Source: Teratosphaeria epicoccoides
Taxonomy: Eukaryota > Ascomycota > Dothideomycetes > Mycosphaerellales > Teratosphaeriaceae
Assembly (NCBI GenBank): GCA_021401465.1
Contig: JADDMT010000014.1
Span: forward strand, 124,001 to 188,000
Reading direction: 5' to 3'
DNA length: 64,000 nucleotides
Part shown: in pieces, positions 34,401 through 44,194 of the stretch
Layout: each line of letters starts with the position of its first letter
Position numbering within the stretch: the stretch's first letter is position 1
Notes under the pieces: model-generated
Databases searched by the model: none
The model's input: only the letters and a program-made list of their open reading frames with translations
What the model was told of the DNA's origin: nothing
Made by a program: the position numbers and the translations under genes

Positions 34401-36433
34401 CCTTCTAGTCGCGGAAGATACAGGGCGCTAAGCTTAACTATGAGACTCACGACCAAGAAATTTTGGCTATTGTTGACGGCTTCAAGGAGTACTAACACTA
34501 CCTCGAAGGCGTAGCGCACCCTATTAAGGTGCTTACTAACTATAACAACCTTCGCGGCTTCATAGGCGTGAAGTAGCTAAGTAGTTAGCAAGCAAGGTAG
34601 GCGACTTTCCTCGCTAGCTTTGACTTCGTTATCTAGCATCGTTCCGGAAAGACGAATCCGGCTAACAGTCCTTCGTGACGGCTAGACTACAACACTAGGG
34701 AAGAGGGTAACTAACAGCTTCTCCCTACGCTGCAAACGAAGCTTGTAGTTTAGGGCGGCAATCTGTCGTTAGCTCCTCTTGTAGGTCGACTGCGGGTCTA
34801 ATAGGGCCTCACGGCCTCCGCTAGTAACGAACCCCCCCATCTAGCAGCTGTGGCGACTATGTCTAGCTCGATCCGTGCGGTAGTTAACTAGCTTACATGC
34901 GGTAAGCATACGATGTCTAAAGAACCCTTTAAAGAAGTCTCGAGACTTATTCAGCGATTACAAGAGCGAGAACCGCAGTTAATTAATGAGGGTGTAGCCC
35001 TCTAGGACACTACAGGCAGTCCGAAGTACTAGACCAAGTCAGGCGACTTGTAGTACTTTGACAATAGGCTCTACGTACCCGCTAACCGCGCACTCCGTTC
35101 GCAGCTCCTCTGTATTTATCATGACGATAAACTCGCGGGCCATTTTAGCGTAGAGAAGACAAACGTACTTCTCGGACGTAAATACTAGTAGCCTACGCTA
35201 GAACAGGATGTCTCTAACTATGTCAAATCCTGCTAGACGTGCCAGATTAGCAAATCTCGGCGCTATCGCCCCTACGGCGATGCTTAGGCGCTCCTACTAC
35301 TAGAGAGACCATAGCAAGACTTAGCCATGGATTTCATTACCGATTTGCTACTAGCAAAGTAGAAAGGCAATGTAGTTAATGCTGTCCTTGTAGTAGTCGA
35401 CTAATACTCGAAGATGAATGTCTTCATCCTATGTACGAAAAGGTGCACAAGTAGCGAGCTTGCGCGGCTACTTCGCGACGAAGTCATACGGCGCTTTAGT
35501 GTCCCCCGAAGTATCCTATCGGATCGAGGTTCTGTCTTTACTAGTAAATACTAGCAAGAATTTGTGTTTGAGGCGCGTGTTAAGCACCGCCTAAGTATAG
35601 CATTCTATCTACAGACTAATAGTTAGACTAAATGTATGAACTAGACTCTTAAGTAGTACCTTTAGTGCTACTACGCTAAGAACCAGGATGCCTAGGCCGA
35701 CGCAATTCCTATGGCGGAATTTGCAGTTAATAACAGCGTGCATGCTACTATGCGCATGTCGCCATTTCAGATTCTTTATGGCTTTAATCCGGAAATACAC
35801 CTAGAACCGCCTCAGGACGAGTCTTCTGAGGAGAGGGTACTAGCCGCCGCGGAATTAGCGCGGCGTATGCGCGAGGTACATTCGGTGCTAATAGAACACT
35901 AGAAAAAGGCCTCAGAATCCTAGATTAAACATAATAACGCCTATGCTAAACCGATGTAGTACGTAGTTAGTACGAAGGTATTACTGTTAACGAAGAATCT
36001 CAAGCTAAAACTTCTAAGCAAGAAGATGACGCCAAGGTTTGTCGGACCCTTCCGGATACGCGACGCGATAGGCTCGCAGGCGTACCGGCTATCGTTACTA
36101 TCGTCGTATCGTGTGCATGACGTCTTCTACGTATCTCTACTCGAACCATGGGTACAGCGCGAGGGCGAAGAGCCCGCGGACCCGATGCTAGTAGCAGAAG
36201 AGAACGAAGAGTAGGAAGTCGAGGGTATTAAGGACAGTATGCGGCGCAAGGGCGCAACGCACTATCTAGTGAAGTAGAAAGGATACCTACCTAAGTACAC
36301 ATAATGGGTTCCGGCCGAAGACTACAAGAACGCTCCGGAAGCTATTCGTGAATTCGAAGAGCGGAGGAAGCGTAAGCAGGGCTTAAGAAGGTCGATTCGT
36401 AGGAAGATAAGGGTTCTGGAGCAGAATTCTTGA
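31469..36433 (+). pseudogene. gag-pol polyprotein of copy B, single frame, RIP-stopped
   Basis: From the ATG at 31469 to the TGA at 36431-36433 all gag and pol motifs stay in one frame (1655 codons including the stop). The gag zinc knuckle is at 32633-32674 (Cys-x2-Cys-x4-Tyr-x4-Cys, His to Tyr). The protease-like segment is near 32870-32910, and YLDD of the reverse transcriptase is at 33857-33868. RNase H is near 34310, with the catalytic-type Asp changed to Asn, a G-to-A change absent in copy A. An HHCC-type integrase zinc site lies near 35110-35260, with the integrase core beyond, and a chromodomain at about 36220-36400 (HYLVK, GYLPKYTQWVPAED with one stop). Dozens of TAG/TGA stops make it non-functional. 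Chromodomains steer such elements into heterochromatin. Confidence 0.88.
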
Positions 36434-36573
36434 CACGTGTATGTAGCGCATAACGCGCGAAGCGACAACGAGAAGCAAACGCCCTACTCATACATTATTA
36501 ATGCCTAAAGGCACACCTAGAATAAACCTAAGAAGAACAAGAGACATGCTCGGATTAGCTTCGTAGCTAATGC

Positions 36574-38070
36574 TTAGCGACTACTAGTTAGGGGCTTCCT
36601 GACTAAACCTGAAGCAGGAGAGTCTTTCTTGTTACAGTCCGCTAGGGACTGCCTACCTACACGGGGTCTACTAAACACCCCGAAGCGACTATGAGTAACG
36701 GGGGTAGTAACGCCACGAAGAGAGGCTAGCATCTTCTTCTTTAGTAGGTTGCGAGGGAGCTCGTCTTCGGAGCCTATAGTAGCTAGAGAACTAGCGACAC
36801 CCTTACCGCGCCTAGTCGCGACGACTACCTCATCCTTAGCATCAGAAGGCGAAGAGACTCGAGCGCGCTTGCGGCTGTCGCGCTCGGCCCTCGAGATCAT
36901 CTTGCGCTTCTTGACACGAGTGTTAACTACATCATCGGACTTAGTGTCTCCCTTAGGCGCAACTAGTGCGGTGACACTACGGCGCGAAGGGATTACGTCA
37001 GGACCGAAGGTATCCTGAACGTCGTCATCCTCCTCATCCTCAAAGATCTGGCCTAGAGGCTTGTGCCTTAGCGCCTTAACGGACGTAGTGCGGGTCGCAA
37101 GCAGGGAAGGCTCGGCTTCCTCGTCGCTAACCTCAATTTCGGCCCTGGCCCTCTTCTTCTTCTTAGACAGTAGCGTCGAGGCGGCGTAGGCGGCGGCGCT
37201 ACAATGTGTTAGCTGTGCGCACGCGACAGGATTCGAGTAAGTAACTTACGGCTTAGTCCTTAGGACCGGCTTAGAGGCAGGCTGTCTCTCGGTATGGCGC
37301 TAGGGCATAGCCTTAGTAGCGGGAGTAGTGAATTGCTTGATGACCTTCTTGCGGATTATCCGCGTCTTAAAGTCATTGTCAATAGAGGCAAGGGCCCCGA
37401 GTTGCTAACGCTGACGGCTAGTCGGATATTTCTCGACGCTAACGTTAGCCTAGCGGAGAAAGTCAGCATTCATACTTAGAGGGTACCTACACTATAAGCG
37501 TACTATGGCGAAGGTCTCGACCCTAACGGTTAGTACCTTTAAGATCTTCTAGACTAAGTCTGCGATTAGACCTAGACAAACGTTTTCGCCTGTTAGCAGA
37601 GAGTCGAAGCGAACACCGCTATAAGAACGGTTAGCAGTCGTGGTAAAGCACGAGAGGGCGCCGAGCAGGTAGGCGAGTACCTTGTAGTACTTAGCCTGTA
37701 GCCTGTTCATAGTCAGAGTACCTTTAGCAATCCCCTTGTCGCGCGTACTCTAGAAGTCATTGATGTTATAGCAGAGCTAGTTGTACTCGCCGTATACCTC
37801 TTCAGGGAGGTCTTAGCATTTTTGATGCTTGCTATTACAGTTGACATAATTGCGGTAGACACTGCCCTCATTAAACCCGCTAATGTAGATCTCGGCTACG
37901 CTTCGTTTAGTACTAGTCACGCATACCTCGCGGGTAGGGGACGCCTTACTAACACGCGGAGGAGAGATATGTGTAGCTTGGCTACTAAGGTTGTCGAGGC
38001 AGTGTCGACATGAGCGACAATCGCAGGCAGAGCGAGTAGCGTCGAACTTAGTCTGCAGCACATGAGCCAT
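36574..38070 (-). pseudogene. Antisense, intron-containing gene inside copy B
   Basis: This is the mirror of the copy A gene, with start at 38070, intron at 37249-37199 with the same donor, branch and acceptor, and the charged 3' exon open from about 36900 to the stop at 36574. Several stops are at the same sites as in copy A, including the TAA soon after the CNC/KC cysteines. Its 3' end lies only about 140 bases from the gag-pol stop, so the two units converge. Retention of start, splice signals and TATA box in both copies argues that it is an original part of the element. Confidence 0.6.
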
Positions 38071-38226
38071 TATAGCTAAGACAGGTTGATTAATCTTAAT
38101 TGATTGATTAAAGAAGAAGGAGCTCTAGTACAGACCTGTAGACACGGCAAGGCGCAAGCTAAGCGAAGTAGGAGCAGAGGTTAATGTTAGTGTCTTAGAA
38201 CAGGAAAGTTTAGGAAGCGACGAGGT

Positions 38227-38233
38227 TTTTATA
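38227..38233 (-). promoter_or_regulatory. TATA box of the antisense gene, copy B
   Basis: Reads TATAAAA on the minus strand, 157 bases before the ATG, as in copy A. Confidence 0.5.
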
Positions 38234-38851
38234 CCCTCTGACAGCCCCCCTGTTGCCTACCGCAACCGTTGAGCTAGTGACTCGAACTACATGCGCAGAG
38301 TACCTGCCTTTAGTTAACTTATAAGGGGACCGAATGATGCAATAACGGATAACGCGGCTGTTACGCATGTGCGCTAACTGCACTCGTGCTAGCCTACTAG
38401 CATGGAAATGTGGCGAGGCCTGCGCTAGGAGCGCGCTCCTGCTATTTCGAGTAGCGCGCGCAAAGTGTCCGCGTACTTTCCTACTACCCTAAGGTTCTGC
38501 GACATGTTCTTCACGGTCACGACTAAATAGGGACGGCCAAGCTACTTGGCAAGGCCGGCGCGCATGCTCGCCCTATAATTTCAAGGATTAACCGAAGTAC
38601 GCACTCGTGGTTTCCTGATATCTCGATCTGCATGTAAAGCGAAGGTATTATGAAGCTGCCTAACATGTAACAGATTAAAACCCGCCTGAGTTAGCAGCCT
38701 CCGCCCTGTACTCGCTACGAAGGTGTTAAGGTATACGCATGACACATGTTACGTAGGCTATCTACCTATTTACCCTTACGCGGTGTAAGCGTGCTACATC
38801 CTGTACCCTATATGTTCCGCGTGCGTCACTTAGTAAGGCTAGGGACATCCT

Positions 38852-38868
38852 CATAGGAGGAGGGGCAG
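38852..38868 (+). other. Polypurine tract of copy B
   Basis: The run AGGAGGAGGGGCAG directly abuts the 3' LTR, the position of the plus-strand primer in LTR retroelements. Confidence 0.65.
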
Positions 38869-39228
38869 TGATACGGTTAATACTAGGGGGCCATTAGAAC
38901 CGCATGGGTTCTAATGGCTACCCTTAGCATGCAGTGACCCTGCCACATATAGCAAGGGGGTCCTTCGTACATACGTTGGCTTGTATGTTGTCCAAGTAGG
39001 ATTAGTTGTCGACGTAGGACGCCCCCATGTCGCTGACCCTACGGTACCCCTGCGGGGTTAGGCTCAGACATGCTTTCCCTAATTAAGGAGCGTCAGGGGT
39101 TATAAGCACCCTTAGCGCTACCTCTGCAATAAGCAGAAAGCAGCGCTGTCTTGTACCTACTAAAAGGTCGGATTACTCTGTCACACTACGAGATATTTTC
39201 ATATCATATAGCATATACATCTATATTA
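38869..39228 (+). repeat. 3' LTR of copy B (360 bp)
   Basis: Begins TGATACGG, ends CTATATTA, followed by the CCTAC duplication. Confidence 0.92.
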
Positions 39229-39233
39229 CCTAC
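39229..39233. repeat. Target-site duplication CCTAC, right copy
   Basis: Pairs with 31055-31059. Confidence 0.9.
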
Positions 39234-39413
39234 GCTCTTTACAATCACAAAGTGCCCTAGTATAACTACTACTTAATAGTTAATCCTACCTATCGAGCAA
39301 TAGTAACGCTAACAACGCCCTAACTAGTAACGTAAGGCCTTTAGGGTAAGTCGTCAGAGGCCTCTGTAAATACACTGCGAGCGCCTACTACGCCCTAGTT
39401 TTCATGGCATTTA

Positions 39414-41190
39414 ACTGACTGTCTAGTCTCGTAGAAGCTAATATCGACTAGACCCCTAGGTCTAACCCTAACCCTAATACGTCGACTACAGCTGCGACTA
39501 CACTGCGACTAGCCTCTGCTAAGACAAATGCGGGTCCACAACTAACTCTAGAGCCTCGTCATCTTTAGGTAGCTCGTGCGAAGCGCTGTCAAGCAGCTTA
39601 AGTCCCTTAAGGACCGCTAGCGTTTACATCCTACGCTAGTATAGTCCCTGTCGCTAATTAAGAGCGTATAGGACACAAACCTCTCCTACTAGCTAAGGTA
39701 ACACTACATAGCGGTACCCCTGCTAGCTTGTATCGTGTAGTCACAGAGTAGCCGCAGCCTTAATTGACACAGGGTAAAGGCAAGGTAGTAAGAAGCTCTC
39801 TTCCGAATCTGCTAGCGCTAGTGCCGAAGTGTTTAAGAATTAATCTGAAGGTTTAGAAGCAAGTAAAGACCTTTACCTTGACTAAGCAGCGTGATAAGGT
39901 CGATACTATGTCTGTAGCAGAGCTAGAGTACTAGTGTGACAGGGTAGTAACCTTATACGACAACGAATATAACGATCTTGAAGACAAACCCCTACTTATC
40001 GACTTTCTGCTAAGTCGTGTTAAGCACGATCATCTTAAGGATATCAAGTCGTTTCCACGATACTAGGGGCACCTCTTCATCGACAGTTAACCCGCAGATC
40101 TAGTTACATGGCAATTCACCGAGATCGATATAGAGCTATACGACGATATCAAGAAGATGCTAGAACTATTCAGGACTCCGCCTAAGGCCGACAATAAGTA
40201 CAATCTCTGGATTAACGTAGTGCTCTTCAAAACAGACGCTCAGATAGCTGCTTGGATTACTTACCTTGAGAAGAACGCCCCCTAGTTACTAGACAAGCAG
40301 CTCGTAAGTAATGACGAGCTAGCAGCTAACACTTCAGACGCTAGTAGATTTAGTCTTATAGACGCCAAGCTCTAAGAGCTCTTAGAAGACTGTCATGGCT
40401 TAGACATTAAAGACAGGCTACCCCCCCTAACACGACAGTATAGTTACGATGTTAGCGACCCTGTCATACACGCCATTCTCGCTAAAGATGAGGCCGCTAC
40501 TACGAGTCGCTATGTGAGCACACAGCGAGGCTACAAACGAGACCCTTCGTCTAATCTGCTAGTCCAAGCTTTACTAGGTACTCTAGCGCTGCAAACAATT
40601 AGACGAACTACAGAGGTAATCATAGAGGCATTTAATAGTCGAATTATCAAACTAGAGCTAGTCTCTAGCTTAGATGCCCCGCTAGTATATAGCTCGTAGC
40701 AGGGGGTAGATATGTTTGACTTGACTAAGCTCGGTAGTGATAATAAGCTTCTACTACTAGATACCTTCATGAAGAGCTAGAGGGTATTCTTACTACACTT
40801 AAAGAAGTAGCAGGAGACAAAGGCGTCTAAGTTAGAGCTGATAATCAAACAAGAGCGCTAGTCGCTAGCTCCTAGGGCTACTCATGGTTCTGCTACTACT
40901 ACTGCTGCTACTAGTACAACTCTAGGACCTTATCCGGCTCCTACAGCCATGACAGCGTCACTAACACCGAAGACTCCGTAGCTAGAGACGCCGCTGCTAG
41001 CTACGAAGCCCCCTATAGTAAAGACGCTACTACTAACGACGCTACTACTAGCTGCAAAGACTAAGAAGCAAGGGGGTAAGAGGAAGAAGGCAGACAAGCC
41101 GCTACTACCGTAGCTTGCAGAGTTGATACATAAGCCATGACAGCGCAAGAAGGTAAATTATAAGGATGCCTATAATAGCACATAGTAATG
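39414..41190 (+). pseudogene. Second gene relic of the older DNA transposon
   Basis: From the ATG at 39414 a long protein-like frame runs with TAG stops at expected Gln/Trp positions. An open piece survives at 40514-40699, and the region 39880-40680 reads as a globular, helix-rich protein (SVAELEY, DFLLSRVKHDHLKDIKSF, WINVVLFKTDAQIAAW). The last part (40860-41150) is Thr/Leu/Pro low complexity ending in Lys-rich sequence. No domain is recognised. It lies in the same orientation as the integrase relic, on the other side of the nested retrotransposons, and is probably an accessory protein of the older element. Confidence 0.4.
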
Positions 41191-41409
41191 AAAAGGTTTA
41201 TTATTAGTCTAGCGTTAGTATATTGCGTAGTTATAGTGTATTTGATAGCAAAATCGCTGAAAAGATATTTAACATGTCTCGATAGTCACTGAAAAAAGAG
41301 TTGAATAAAAAATTGAATTATGCTACTTATAGCTAAGTCGTAGTAGGCGTCGACATAGTCAACTTAATAGCACTATTCAAATAACGCTAAACCCCTAAGC
41401 TCCTTCGCT

Positions 41410-42276
41410 ATTCTACTACTACTACTACTGCTACTACTACACGCTACCTCCAGAGCGCTTATAGCGCTCTTTATTAGTATAGTATAGCAGCGTAGCACCT
41501 GTAAATACAGCCCCCTAGAGCGCCTTAATATAGATTATACTGTCTATAACAGTGCAACTAATGTTAACTATCCGCTCTATGATAGCATTAAGCTCTACAC
41601 GCATTGTAGCAAACTAACTATTACTGTAGTCTACAAGACTAGCAACATGCTCTGCTAGCATAGCTAACTGCCCCTTAACTACACTAAACCTTGCTATAAC
41701 AGACCGCATATTACTATTATCATTAACATTATTAATGTCTCTAGTACTGCTAAGGATACCCTCTATATTGCTAAGCCGCGCGTCAATGCGCATATCGAAT
41801 GCGTCTAGTCGCAGTTTAATTGCAGTAAGCCTTAACTTAACTGCCTCTATTTTCTCCTTAATTGACAGCTCATGCTAGCAATTAGCGCGACATCTAACGC
41901 GATTGTTGCGCTTACAGAATGCGCAAGCCGCATCATCACGCTAGGACTAGACCCTACACTTATAACCGCGCTTAGTACATTCGTTACATAGATTAATAGC
42001 TAGCTTGCCTTTGTTAGTCTCTATGATATAGCTAGCTATGTTGTACTTGCATAGGAGGGCATCTTTCTCCTTGAGGCTAGTGTTGTAATCGTACTACTAG
42101 CTCTCTTCAGACTTATACTACTAATTAGCGGTATTCTTAGTCTCTAGACAGCGTAAACTACTACTACAAGTTAGCGACTACCTCTATAAGTATACTGTAA
42201 GCGCGGAAACAACTTACACTGGCGCTAGAGGTAGCAGCTTAGGTTCAGGTGAGCTAGTAGTGGATTCTTCAGCCAT
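41410..42276 (-). pseudogene. Third gene relic of the older DNA transposon, cysteine-rich
   Basis: On the minus strand the ATG at 42276 starts MAEESTTSSPEPKLLPLAPV. Later, CNECTKRGYKCRV and CAFCKRNNRVRCRANC form a compact cysteine cluster of zinc-binding type, followed by a coiled-coil-like helix (IKEKIEAVKLRLTAIKLRLD) and a long helical tail. TAG stops interrupt it. It is convergent with the second gene relic. The layout of zinc cluster plus coiled coil suggests a DNA-binding partner, but this is inference. Confidence 0.4.
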
Positions 42277-42330
42277 TTTGGTACCTTGTTAGGAGTAATA
42301 TTATAGTAATCTAAGGGTGTAACATAGTAA

Positions 42331-42793
42331 GTTGATGGCGGCGAGGAGGAATCACTTATAACTGAGCTGACAATAGCATTGAATCACAATAACAATCGCT
42401 AGTGAAGTGGCATTTGGCAAATAACCAGCTCAATTCAAGCAAACACGTGATATCAAGAAACACATGCATGTGCAATTGGCACATTTAGACCGCCGTCCAT
42501 TGCAATATTTCATGTTTCGAACCCTCTGACGATCAGTAAATCTACGGACTTTGAGCTGCCTTTGTATAACAGATCGACTCCCAAGATCTGTGCTGTGTTG
42601 CAGAACAGAAAAGACCACACGGGATGGACTGATCTGATGGCTGTCTGGTATGCACGACCGCACGATAAGGTAGAGCGCAAAGGACAGGTGCACACTGCGG
42701 CCAGGATACATCGGCCTCCTCCTCCGCACTTCCCTTCTTCCTGCAGCTATAAGGTATAGACGATCCCTCTCTGGACCTTCGCTCAGCACCTCC
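42331..42793. other. Flank right of the repeat block, promoter side of the HIU hydrolase gene
   Basis: Normal composition returns at about 42330. The long minus-strand frame over 42430-43104 overlaps the HIU hydrolase antisense and shows no domain. Confidence 0.45.
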
Positions 42794-43243
42794 ATGACCG
42801 CAGCGGCAACGCGCCTCGGACTCCATACCGCCCACCTCAGCAGCCCAAATATGGCCCAGTCACTGCCGTTCATCACCTGCCACGCCCTCGACACCACCAC
42901 TGGCCGCCCCGCCGCCAACATCCCAGTCAAGCTCAAACTGCTCTCACCACCACACATCACTGCCTCGCACTGGACCGCGACCACGAATTCCGATGGCCGT
43001 GTATCCATCTGGACTTCAAGCACTGATCTCAACCATGTCGTCGCGAAGGTCAAGGAGGGTTTGGCAGCGGAGGAGGACCAGATGGTGTGGAGCTTGATTT
43101 TCAATACCGAGAGCTATTTTGGGAAGGGTAAGACATTTTGGCCGGAGGTGGAGTTGAGGTTTGCGGCGAAGAAGGGGGAGGAGCATTATCATGTCCCGCT
43201 GCTGTTGGGGCCGTGGAGCTATACTACGTATCGTGGTTCTTGA
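42794..43243 (+). CDS. 5-hydroxyisourate hydrolase (transthyretin-like), peroxisomal
   Basis: The 149-residue intronless protein has the family hallmarks. The start block ITCHALDTTTGRPA holds the catalytic-type His (about residue 30). The middle block NSDGRVSIW holds the conserved Arg, and EEHYHVPLLLGPWSYTTYRGS carries the conserved His and the YRGS terminus that distinguishes the hydrolase from transthyretin. The enzyme hydrolyses 5-hydroxyisourate to OHCU after urate oxidase in purine breakdown. Residues 7-15 (RLGLHTAHL) match the PTS2 peroxisome signal R-L-x5-H-L exactly, and the body starts at the next Met (MAQSLPF). The first ATG would therefore give a peroxisomal form and the second ATG (42851) a cytosolic one. 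The gene starts within 500 bases of the repeat block yet is intact. Confidence 0.92.
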   Translation: MTAAATRLGLHTAHLSSPNMAQSLPFITCHALDTTTGRPAANIPVKLKLLSPPHITASHWTATTNSDGRVSIWTSSTDLNHVVAKVKEGLAAEEDQMVWSLIFNTESYFGKGKTFWPEVELRFAAKKGEEHYHVPLLLGPWSYTTYRGS

Positions 43244-43708
43244 GGTCGGAAATAACCTCTCCGGGGCATCTTCTCAAGATCGCTGATCGTGAGCATGGAG
43301 GCAGGAGACAACAGGGCAGGAATGCTGCGTCGAGCTGCAAGAATCCGTTGCAGTTCTGACAGGTCCGAGAGTATAGTGCTAGCAGTTCTGCCTGCCAGCC
43401 AGCCGAAAGGGTGACTGTTGGCTCAAGACACGAGTCTGTTCAGCTGTGGACTCTTGACTGGCTCCCATCAATGATGTCGTCAGCAGTCAGCCGGGTCGGC
43501 AAGCAGTGATTGTTATCAATTCGTCAAGGCGGCCAGCAGCATCAAGAGGCCAGGTAGACGTCATGATTGTCGCTGCATCATCCGCCACTCCTCGCGCAGG
43601 GCTGAATCAAAGGGTGCCTATAGGAAAATCAGTTATCCTTCCACGCAACTCTTAAACTCTGGAAAGGCGCATACCCATCCAGAATCATCGACATCAGCAA
43701 GCAACAGA
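43244..43708. other. Intergenic, no supported gene
   Basis: No domain or leader in any frame. It holds the promoter of the RING-finger gene. Confidence 0.45.
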
Positions 43709-44194
43709 ATGCTTGGCGTTCAACAATCCTCCTCTGCAACCTCTCGCTGGCATTCCGCAGCTTCTGCCATGGCCAGCATACCATCCCGGATCAGCGCCCA
43801 ACTCGCCAAATCCCCTTCTCCGCCATACCTCCTTGTGGCTGTTGCAGCCCTCACGCTGGGAACTATGGCAGCGACCCGCCGCCACCTCACTCACTCGCCA
43901 GCCCCATTGGCTACTTGGATCAGAATTCCCCTCGAGTCCGCGGTTCTCATATCGCCGGCTCTCGTACCTGCATGCGAATGTGAAGTGCAACGCGCTCAGA
44001 CGTGTGCAATCTGCCGAGAGCAGGATATGACTACGCCCGTGACGACGCCTTGCGGTCATATGTATTGTGATGTCTGCATCCGTGGGGCGCTCGTCAAACA
44101 GGATCTTTGTCCGCCCTGCGCATGCGATGTTTCCAGCCATCGTTCTCTGAGAATACGGACTGACTGTAAGTCGCGATGTTTTGCTGTTGTCTGA
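43709..44194 (+). CDS. RING-finger protein with N-terminal membrane segment
   Basis: The frame gives 161 residues. There is a hydrophobic segment (PPYLLVAVAALTLGTMAA, about residues 38-55) and a C-terminal RING finger (TCAICREQD, then PCGHMYCDVCIRGAL, then CPPC) of C3HC4 type, which in E3 ubiquitin ligases recruits the E2 enzyme. The frame closes shortly after the last cysteine pair. The next frame (44181-45017) starts 14 bases before this stop and is also hydrophobic. The two may be one membrane RING ligase split by an intron or indel near 44166, where GTAAGT occurs but no acceptor at normal distance is obvious. Confidence is high for the RING and low for the gene ends. Confidence 0.65.
   Translation: MLGVQQSSSATSRWHSAASAMASIPSRISAQLAKSPSPPYLLVAVAALTLGTMAATRRHLTHSPAPLATWIRIPLESAVLISPALVPACECEVQRAQTCAICREQDMTTPVTTPCGHMYCDVCIRGALVKQDLCPPCACDVSSHRSLRIRTDCKSRCFAVV

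Larger units (their letters stand above)
31060..39228 (+). mobile_element. Ty3/gypsy chromovirus copy B, complete, RIP-mutated, 8169 bp
   Basis: This is the same element as copy A, in the opposite orientation, so the two 5' LTRs face each other. It has 360 bp LTRs at both ends, its own CCTAC duplication, gag-pol on plus (31469-36433), an antisense gene on minus (38070-36574), a purine-rich tract (about 38852-38868) just before the 3' LTR, and no visible indel relative to copy A. Positions in the two copies sum to 61864. It carries more stop codons and substitutions than A. Confidence 0.92.
20555..42330 (+). mobile_element. RIP-degraded integrase-core DNA transposon, split by two LTR retrotransposons
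   Basis: Removing the two retrotransposons leaves about 5.4 kb of one older element: 20555-22635, 30810-31054 and 39229-about 42330. Its left gene is a transposase-like integrase, and two more gene relics lie to the right on opposite strands. CAG and TGG codons have become TAG throughout. The edges are set by the change in composition. I found no convincing terminal inverted repeat or target duplication, so both ends are good to perhaps 50 bases only. Confidence 0.65.

Noticed and set aside
39462..39477. Telomere-like CTAACCCTAACCCTAA
   Set aside because: Only about 2.5 units, and it lies inside the protein-like frame of the second gene relic (Ser-Asn-Pro-Asn-Pro-Asn), so a chance coding repeat is more likely than an interstitial telomere.
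20402..42329. Possible terminal inverted repeat TGTTACAC and flanking TGATGGC at both sides of the repeat block
   Set aside because: The 8-base match is offset by several bases from the flanking heptamer on the right side, and the left copy lies about 150 bases outside the RIP-mutated region, so it does not define element ends.
42430..43104. 224-residue minus-strand frame
   Set aside because: Antisense shadow of the HIU hydrolase gene, without any recognisable motif.
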